Origin: Fastidiosipila sp964627125 | GTDB lineage: Bacteria > Bacillota > Clostridia > Saccharofermentanales > Fastidiosipilaceae | Direction: 5' to 3' | Assembly: GCA_964627125.1 (NCBI GenBank) | Contig: CAZVJQ010000016.1 | Coordinates: 1-36,751, forward strand | Length of the DNA stretch: 36,751 nt | Shown here: positions 32,113 to 36,751 of the stretch, one piece after another | How positions within the stretch are numbered: position 1 is the first letter of the stretch | Layout: each line of letters opens with the position of its first letter | Position numbers and translations under genes: made by a program | Notes under the pieces: model-generated | Databases searched by the model: none | The model's input: the letters and a program-made list of their open reading frames with translations, nothing else | What the model was told of the DNA's origin: nothing

Positions 32113-34288
32113 CAAATTGATTCACACGCAATGGTCTAAGAGATGTTAAATCAATCTCAGAATATCCAGGATATGTATGATGAGTAATAGCGAACTGACT
32201 TACTCTCTTATTAACTACTACAATATCGTAATTACTTCGAAGTGCTCTATAGTAGTAACTTTCAGCTAAATACTCTGTCCATGAATTAATAGTTTCTTTA
32301 ACCTCTTCAATAGTCTCGGCATTATCAAATTGCTCTGCAAATGTTTGGTTCTCTTCATCTTCTAGGTAAATGAAATTGTAAACTCCATCTTCTGCGAAGT
32401 ATTCTCTAATAGAAGGGTTATTATCAAAATCCATATAACCTAAGAATACTAAAATTTCTTCAGGATCACTGCTATCTAAGCTTTGGAGTTCTTCAAAGTA
32501 TCTATTTGGGTTAAGTAACTCTATTTCTGCATCTAATCCAAACAATCGAACTTGTTGAGCTACATACTTAGAAATATCATCATCAACTTGAGACTTATTT
32601 TCTATCAAGATATTGAGCTTGATTTTTTCTCCATTGGCACTTTCTCTGAAACCATCACCATCTGCATCTATTAATCCTGCTTCATCTAGAATCTCATTAG
32701 TTCTACCAACATTATATGTTAACAATTCCTGATTCTCTACATAGAACTCATCTAAACTTAGAGGCATAGCAGATTTAGCTTCAAGCTGTAAACCATGGTA
32801 AGCATCTAAATTGATTGAATTTACATCTATAGAATTTCTAACAGCTTCTCTCAGTGCTTGCTCTTGAACACTAGAATCTATATCCTTAAATGCTTGTCTC
32901 ATTTCAAAGATATCTCTTTTTAGACTAATCTCTGTATGCTCAATAGACTCAGGCATTGCCGCAATTTCAGCATCTATCTCAGCTTGTCGTTCTTCTCTAT
33001 GAGCTTGAATTGGATCTTCACCAGTTTCATCGGTGTCATCTGAGGCATCAGCATCATCCTGGCTAGACATCTCTGCTATCTCATTATTTAACTCATCTTC
33101 AAGCTCTCTTCGTCTATCTCTAATAATACTTGTTAATTCATCAAATCTCTCTTCATCAGCAGCTTCAAACTCATCTTGAGCCTCATTTAGCTCATCTTCA
33201 CTTAAGCTCTCACCCATTCTAAAAGCAAGATATGAAACCATGCCTGACTCTCTCATTAATACATCTGAATTTCTTAAAACATGAACTTCTCCATAGTACT
33301 CAGTAGGCAAGTAGATAATGTCATATTCAGCCTGAGTTAAAACATTATTAAGTCCAAAATTACTGATTCTATTAAGATTTATATTTTTAACTTTTGCTTC
33401 TTCTCCCCAATAATGTGGGTTGGATTCATACTGATATGTGCTGCTATCTACATTAACTAACACATAAGGTCCATAAGAGAGAGGTGATTCATTTATTAAT
33501 GGATGTCTAGAAATTGAAAAAGAACTTGTGCTCTCTTCTAATATTTCAGAAGGTGCAAACTCTAGTAAAATCCCTTCTCCCCACTTAATCAATGGATTCC
33601 ACTCTTCAAATGAAATCTTCACTGAACTATCTGATAATCTTTCAATTCCTGCGATATCATCACTATATTCATAGTAAAATTCCTCAGCACCAATAATATT
33701 GTCATATAGTTTGTAGTTTTGAGTTATTCCACTGCTCATAAATCCTTCGGTCAAAGTCAACTCATAGCTCGTAATAATATCATCAGCATCAACAGTTTCC
33801 CCATTAGACCACTTAAAATCACTATCTATTTCCATAGTTAAACTAGCCTCATCTTCATTGAAGCTATAAGTAATTGGCCCACCGTCTTCCAAGATTGAAC
33901 CATCTTCATTAAATCTTGTAGCACCATCCATTAGACCATGAACTAAATAATGGTTGAATTCAGATGTATACCAAATAGGAGTGTAAATTTCCTCAGCATT
34001 ATCTGAGTTAATTACTGCAATTTCTAGGGTAGTATCTTGAATACCTGTACCTGGATTACTTACAGTGTATTGAGGATTAATTTTCTCCTCACTTAAGACA
34101 ATATCTATATTATCGACATCAGGGTCGACAACAATAGGATCTCTGTATTCAGTTGTAGGAGGAGTCGTGCTCTCGCTAGTTTCAGATGATTCACCATCTT
34201 CTCCTAAGTTACAAGAACTAAGTCCAAGTACCAAGGTTAGTAAAAGTGATAGAGTCAGTTTTAGGCGGTTATTGCTCATATATTGCAT
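32105..34288 (-). CDS. ABC transporter solute-binding lipoprotein (SBP_bac_5, oligopeptide-type)
   Basis: A 727-residue exported lipoprotein: a hydrophobic signal (about 10-25) ends at the lipobox GLSSC with C26 as the lipidated residue, followed by a Ser/Thr-rich linker. The rest matches the family-5 fold: WYTSEFNHYLVHGLMDG, FKWSNGETVDADDIITSYELT, YGPYVLVN, and EAGLIDADGDGFRES near the C-terminal lobe. Residues about 361-455 are a highly charged insertion (coiled-coil-like, then an Asp-rich loop) placed just before the QALREAVRNSID segment that normally follows directly. Permease and ATPase genes are absent here. GGGAG precedes the ATG by 7 bp. A TATAAT at 34328-34333 may be its promoter. 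Confidence 0.85.
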   Translation of the reverse strand: MQYMSNNRLKLTLSLLLTLVLGLSSCNLGEDGESSETSESTTPPTTEYRDPIVVDPDVDNIDIVLSEEKINPQYTVSNPGTGIQDTTLEIAVINSDNAEEIYTPIWYTSEFNHYLVHGLMDGATRFNEDGSILEDGGPITYSFNEDEASLTMEIDSDFKWSNGETVDADDIITSYELTLTEGFMSSGITQNYKLYDNIIGAEEFYYEYSDDIAGIERLSDSSVKISFEEWNPLIKWGEGILLEFAPSEILEESTSSFSISRHPLINESPLSYGPYVLVNVDSSTYQYESNPHYWGEEAKVKNINLNRISNFGLNNVLTQAEYDIIYLPTEYYGEVHVLRNSDVLMRESGMVSYLAFRMGESLSEDELNEAQDEFEAADEERFDELTSIIRDRRRELEDELNNEIAEMSSQDDADASDDTDETGEDPIQAHREERQAEIDAEIAAMPESIEHTEISLKRDIFEMRQAFKDIDSSVQEQALREAVRNSIDVNSINLDAYHGLQLEAKSAMPLSLDEFYVENQELLTYNVGRTNEILDEAGLIDADGDGFRESANGEKIKLNILIENKSQVDDDISKYVAQQVRLFGLDAEIELLNPNRYFEELQSLDSSDPEEILVFLGYMDFDNNPSIREYFAEDGVYNFIYLEDEENQTFAEQFDNAETIEEVKETINSWTEYLAESYYYRALRSNYDIVVVNKRVSQFAITHHTYPGYSEIDLTSLRPLRVNQFDD

Positions 34289-34327
34289 ATTAGTCTCCCT
34301 AGTTTACAAGCTTTGCATTTACAAAAC

Positions 34328-34333
34328 ATTATA
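34328..34333 (-). promoter_or_regulatory. Possible -10 box of the solute-binding gene
   Basis: TATAAT on the minus strand, 40 bp upstream of the solute-binding-protein ATG in the 119-bp gap after the preceding lipoprotein gene. The -35 is not convincing at normal spacing. Confidence 0.35.
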
Positions 34334-34407
34334 TAGAAGCATAATAGGCTAAGTGTTAAAGCTTTCTTAATTTTTAAAACTTGGAATATTTAAGATATTG
34401 GCAAGAA

Positions 34408-34899
34408 CTAATTTTGTGCTATTAATTCATTTAGCTTCTGATAAAGAATTTGCATACCTTCTTCTTGCTCCCATGAAGCTTGGGCTTGCACCATATAATC
34501 GTCAATAAGGAAGAATGTTGGAGTCACTGTATAATCTAGCAATCTTAAGAAATCAATCTCTTGACTATCATAGGCAAAAACAAAATTAACCTTATCTCCA
34601 TATTCACTAGCAGCTTGCTCAACTTCAGGAATAACTCTACTAGCGTTATAATCTTGAGGCTGTCTAACTATTAGAACAACTGGAACATCTGACTCGCCGA
34701 TAAATCTATCTAAATCTAAGACCTCTCTATACTCAAGCATTAAACCTTGATCAGTATCCATCAAGTCTAAGTAAGCAATTTGGGCATTATAGTTTATTTC
34801 TCCAAGGACTGGATTATCATCACTAGTAGATCTGCCACAGGCAACAAGTCCGAAGCTTATTAGAAATATTAAAGATAGGGCTAATATTTTACTTCTCAT
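34408..34899 (-). CDS. Thioredoxin-fold lipoprotein lacking the CxxC motif
   Basis: A 163-residue lipoprotein: signal segment to about 20, lipobox LVAC with C21. The mature part resembles a thioredoxin fold: VPVVLIVRQPQDYNASRVI (strand and helix around the active-site position), a VNFVFAYDSQE strand and TVTPTFFLIDD with the cis-Pro loop at P127. The usual CxxC is absent (QPQDYNASR, about 80-88, lies in its place), so it should not be a thiol oxidoreductase. Its start is 5 bp after the methyltransferase stop with a poor ribosome binding site, implying translational coupling. Bacteriocin-type thioredoxin-like proteins have a similar layout, but I cannot assign a specific family. Confidence 0.65.
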   Translation of the reverse strand: MRSKILALSLIFLISFGLVACGRSTSDDNPVLGEINYNAQIAYLDLMDTDQGLMLEYREVLDLDRFIGESDVPVVLIVRQPQDYNASRVIPEVEQAASEYGDKVNFVFAYDSQEIDFLRLLDYTVTPTFFLIDDYMVQAQASWEQEEGMQILYQKLNELIAQN

Positions 34900-34904
34900 A
34901 ATAA

Positions 34905-35552
34905 TTATTTCTTACAGGCAATAACTGTAAACCCTTTTTTCTTCAGAGATATCCAAGATTCTGGGAACAAATCATCTAAGAAATTGACATATGAAGCAGC
35001 ACCTTGTTTCTTACCAATAACTGCCAATAATAATCCACCTTCTTCAAGATGCTCATATGCATCTGTAAGTAAACGATGTACAGACTCTTTTCCTGTACGC
35101 ATAGGTGGATTAGTTAGAATTAAAGAATATTTGTAATTAAGATTAGTGAAACCATCGCTCTTAATAACTTCAATCCCCTTAGCTGTGTTTCGTTTAGCAT
35201 TCCTTTCACTAAGAGATAGAGCTCTCTCGTTGACATCTACAAGATGCATATTGCCACCTGGGAATAACTTTTGCCCAACTATACCAATAACACCATATCC
35301 ACAGCCTAAATCTAGTTTCCTAGAACTCAAGAGCTTATTGTAAGCAGTCTGATCCTCTAGTTCAAGAGCTTGCATCTCTTCTACATAAGCTTGCAGAAGT
35401 AAAATGCTCCCATTATCGACATGAGCTTTAGAGAAAACACCGTTGTCTGTAATGAATGTGTATTCATTGCCTAAAAAGTTAAATTTAATTGTTCTTTCAT
35501 CACTCTCAACAGTTGGCTGTTCAGAATAATAATGTGAGTTCTTATTCTCCAA
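34905..35552 (-). CDS. Class I SAM-dependent methyltransferase, RsmC-like
   Basis: A 215-residue methyltransferase. The SAM-binding motif DLGCGYGVIG is at 81-90, the catalytic NPPMR at 148-152, and the C-terminus (LAVIGKKQGAASYVNFL, then VIACKK) matches the YbxB/RsmC group that methylates a guanine N2 in 16S rRNA, so rRNA methylation is a reasonable but unproven role. The start is TTG at 35552, fixed by GAGGAG 6 bp upstream. It lies 20 bp after queT and is probably cotranscribed with it. Confidence 0.85.
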   Translation of the reverse strand: MENKNSHYYSEQPTVESDERTIKFNFLGNEYTFITDNGVFSKAHVDNGSILLLQAYVEEMQALELEDQTAYNKLLSSRKLDLGCGYGVIGIVGQKLFPGGNMHLVDVNERALSLSERNAKRNTAKGIEVIKSDGFTNLNYKYSLILTNPPMRTGKESVHRLLTDAYEHLEEGGLLLAVIGKKQGAASYVNFLDDLFPESWISLKKKGFTVIACKK

Positions 35553-35557
35553 AGTTT

Positions 35558-35564
35558 TCTCCTC
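35558..35564 (-). promoter_or_regulatory. Ribosome binding site fixing a TTG start
   Basis: GAGGAGA on the minus strand lies 5-6 bp before the TTG that opens the methyltransferase gene. No in-frame ATG is better placed. Confidence 0.65.
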
Positions 35565-35572
35565 TATAAAAA

Positions 35573-36145
35573 TTACTTTCTATTGTAGCTTACTCCATCT
35601 CTTTCCTTGAAGAAGCTGTAAACTGATAGATATAGTGGTAATGCTAGTAAGTAAGTTACTACTACTTCACCCAAACCTACAGTGAGCATATTTAATGCAA
35701 TTGCTGCGCCTAGAGCTCCCTCACTAGGTAATAAAAATGATAAGTAAGTTCCAACTACCAATGCATTTAAAATGATGGTTGGTAGAGGCAATAGGTAAAT
35801 TTTAGGATTTCTAATTAATTCTTGTCTTGTATAGTTCTTATCTGATAGTTCGCTAAGGTCAAGTCTGATAGCCATTTGTCTTGTAATTATAGCTGCAAGC
35901 AAACTTGTTAAACTACCAAAGATAATATCGATCCAACCTAAGCTAGCTCCCATTAAGTTACCGATTAAACATCCGATAAAAATTCCAGGTATAGCTGCTG
36001 GTGTCAGTGCAGGCATTATGGTCAAAGCCTCAGCTATTCTAAATTGTATATTTGAGAATGAAATTCCTGCAAATATTGTGTTCAACACTACGTACAAAGC
36101 CGCAATAATAGCAGCTTCCGCAATAAAGCGCATATTCTTATTCAT
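35573..36145 (-). CDS. queT: QueT family transporter (queuosine precursor / preQ1 uptake)
   Basis: A 190-residue membrane protein with about five or six hydrophobic segments. The N-terminus NMRFIAEAAIIAALYVVLNT and FSNIQFRIAEALTIMP are typical of QueT (COG4708), the substrate-binding component of an ECF-type transporter for queuosine precursors. The family's genes are often controlled by preQ1 riboswitches, and the leader of this one holds structure that can mask the ribosome binding site. No queuosine biosynthesis genes are in view. AGAGAGG is 7 bp before the ATG. First gene of queT, methyltransferase, thioredoxin-fold lipoprotein. Confidence 0.88.
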   Translation of the reverse strand: MNKNMRFIAEAAIIAALYVVLNTIFAGISFSNIQFRIAEALTIMPALTPAAIPGIFIGCLIGNLMGASLGWIDIIFGSLTSLLAAIITRQMAIRLDLSELSDKNYTRQELIRNPKIYLLPLPTIILNALVVGTYLSFLLPSEGALGAAIALNMLTVGLGEVVVTYLLALPLYLSVYSFFKERDGVSYNRK

Positions 36146-36151
36146 ATTTTT

Positions 36152-36217
36152 CCTCTCTTAGGTGATAATGTCACCCGATAAATAATTCCCCAGGCTTGTC
36201 TGATAAGGTCAGAGGCC
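36152..36217 (-). ncRNA. Candidate riboswitch-like leader of queT
   Basis: On the minus strand the leader contains a hairpin TCTGA/TCAGA (36199-36213) inside a GGC/GCC helix, then a hairpin GGTGA/TCACC (36161-36175) directly before the ribosome binding site AGAGAGG. The CCTCT just 5' of the first hairpin (36211-36215) is complementary to the AGAGG of the ribosome binding site (36152-36156), giving a pseudoknot-like switch. The layout recalls preQ1-II (COG4708) riboswitches, but I cannot match the conserved nucleotides of any preQ1 class. Confidence 0.45.
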
Positions 36218-36253
36218 ATTGAGAAAATATTTGGATTTGTTTTTTCAGTAATT

Positions 36254-36282
36254 AGAATATTAGAAATTCATCGATAAAGCAA
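36254..36282 (-). promoter_or_regulatory. Promoter of queT
   Basis: TTGCTT (36277-36282) and TATTCT (36254-36259) are separated by exactly 17 bp on the minus strand. Transcription from about 36247 gives a leader of about 100 nt, enough to include the structured region. Confidence 0.6.
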
Positions 36283-36322
36283 GTTAATAGCATCTAAATA
36301 TTGATAATTGTTCATGCATAAA

Positions 36323-36331
36323 TGCTACACT
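36323..36331 (+). promoter_or_regulatory. Extended -10 promoter of the DUF3221-like gene
   Basis: TGCTACACT gives a TG-extended -10 (TACACT), 31 bp before the ATG. TTGATA at 36301-36306 is a possible -35 with a long 19-bp spacer. Confidence 0.45.
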
Positions 36332-36361
36332 GAAAACATAATAAATGGGGAGGACAAATTT

Positions 36362-36751
36362 ATGGAAAAGACCACAAATAACAACAATCTCAAAAATGCA
36401 TCAATCTTCCTTGGAGGTTTGGCCATAGGTATATTTATAGGCTTAGCATTCTACAAGTTCGTATTAGAAAAACCTCAAGAACTCACATTCTATGCTCATA
36501 TAGTTTCTTTTGATTCAGAAACAAGAATTTTAATTTCTGGAGTTGAAGAAAATGAAATTAATTTCAGAGGAGAAATGTACATAAAAGTAGATAAAAATAC
36601 TGACTTTATAATAGATAATAATAAGGCAGCTCTTGAAGACTTCAATGAAGGCGACTTATTAAGAGTTACACTCCCTAGAGACACAATGATTATGGGATCA
36701 TATCCATCGCAAGTAGTTGAACCAGCCCTTATACTTGAACTTATCAGAGAG
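36362..36751 (+). CDS. Membrane-anchored DUF3221-like protein, 3' end outside the window
   Basis: The first 130 codons are visible with no stop before the window ends. After a polar start (MEKTTNNNNLKNAS) there is one membrane segment (about 14-33), then an exported beta-rich domain: YAHIVSFDSETRILISGVE, TDFIIDN, FNEGDLLRVTL and GSYPSQVVEPALILEL. The SYPxQ motif and order of strands resemble DUF3221 (YobA-like, OB-fold) domains; this is a pattern-based call. GGGGAGGA precedes the ATG by 8 bp and an extended -10 lies further upstream. It diverges from queT. Confidence 0.6.
   Translation, partial: MEKTTNNNNLKNASIFLGGLAIGIFIGLAFYKFVLEKPQELTFYAHIVSFDSETRILISGVEENEINFRGEMYIKVDKNTDFIIDNNKAALEDFNEGDLLRVTLPRDTMIMGSYPSQVVEPALILELIRE

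Overview
This is a low-GC (estimated by eye at about 35%) bacterial chromosome segment. Strong AGGAG-type ribosome binding sites, sigma-A-like promoters, AT-rich codon use, CdaA, RadA, Crp/Fnr, MarR and MerR-TipAS regulators and QueT all point to a Gram-positive Bacillota (Firmicutes), possibly an anaerobic Clostridia-like lineage. I cannot fix the genus from the sequence. About 35 protein genes, one tRNA and one 100-N assembly gap are visible. No phage, IS element or CRISPR array is seen.

Layout. 1-6.7 kb: the 5' end of an ABC ATPase gene, a UPF0371/DUF1846 protein, a D-Ala-D-Ala carboxypeptidase, a diadenylate cyclase fused to a YbbR domain, a Crp/Fnr regulator and a condensation-domain-like protein. 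6.8-10.2 kb: a YdcF-like membrane protein, small membrane proteins, a MerR/TipAS regulator with its own operator, a membrane-anchored hypothetical protein and tRNA-Leu(UAG). 10.6-16.9 kb: lipoate-protein ligase followed by a complete pyruvate dehydrogenase operon (E1alpha, E1beta, E2 with two lipoyl domains, E3) closed by a strong terminator. The ligase presumably lipoylates the E2 chains encoded next to it. 17.2-23.6 kb: a minus-strand housekeeping run, transcribed pncA-hisS-aspS-lepB-lepA. 23.8-29.0 kb: plus-strand alpha/beta hydrolase, exonuclease III, a lamin-tail/propeller protein, RadA and a P-loop kinase-like protein. 29.0-31.4 kb: a minus-strand cassette of a MarR regulator, a luciferase-like flavin oxidoreductase and an F420_oxidored-type NAD(P)-binding protein. 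A (TTTTTTG)n tract containing the assembly gap lies between the regulator and the oxidoreductase. 31.6-36.2 kb: minus-strand queT, an RsmC-like methyltransferase, a thioredoxin-fold lipoprotein, a solute-binding lipoprotein and a broken gene. The window ends inside a plus-strand membrane-anchored DUF3221-like gene.

Most genes are ordinary. The observations most worth checking are the heptanucleotide repeat in the MarR/oxidoreductase cassette, the CdaA-YbbR fusion, the structured queT leader that can pair with its own Shine-Dalgarno sequence, the GC-rich duplicated 19-mer after radA, and the broken gene after the solute-binding protein. No clearly new multi-gene system was recognised.
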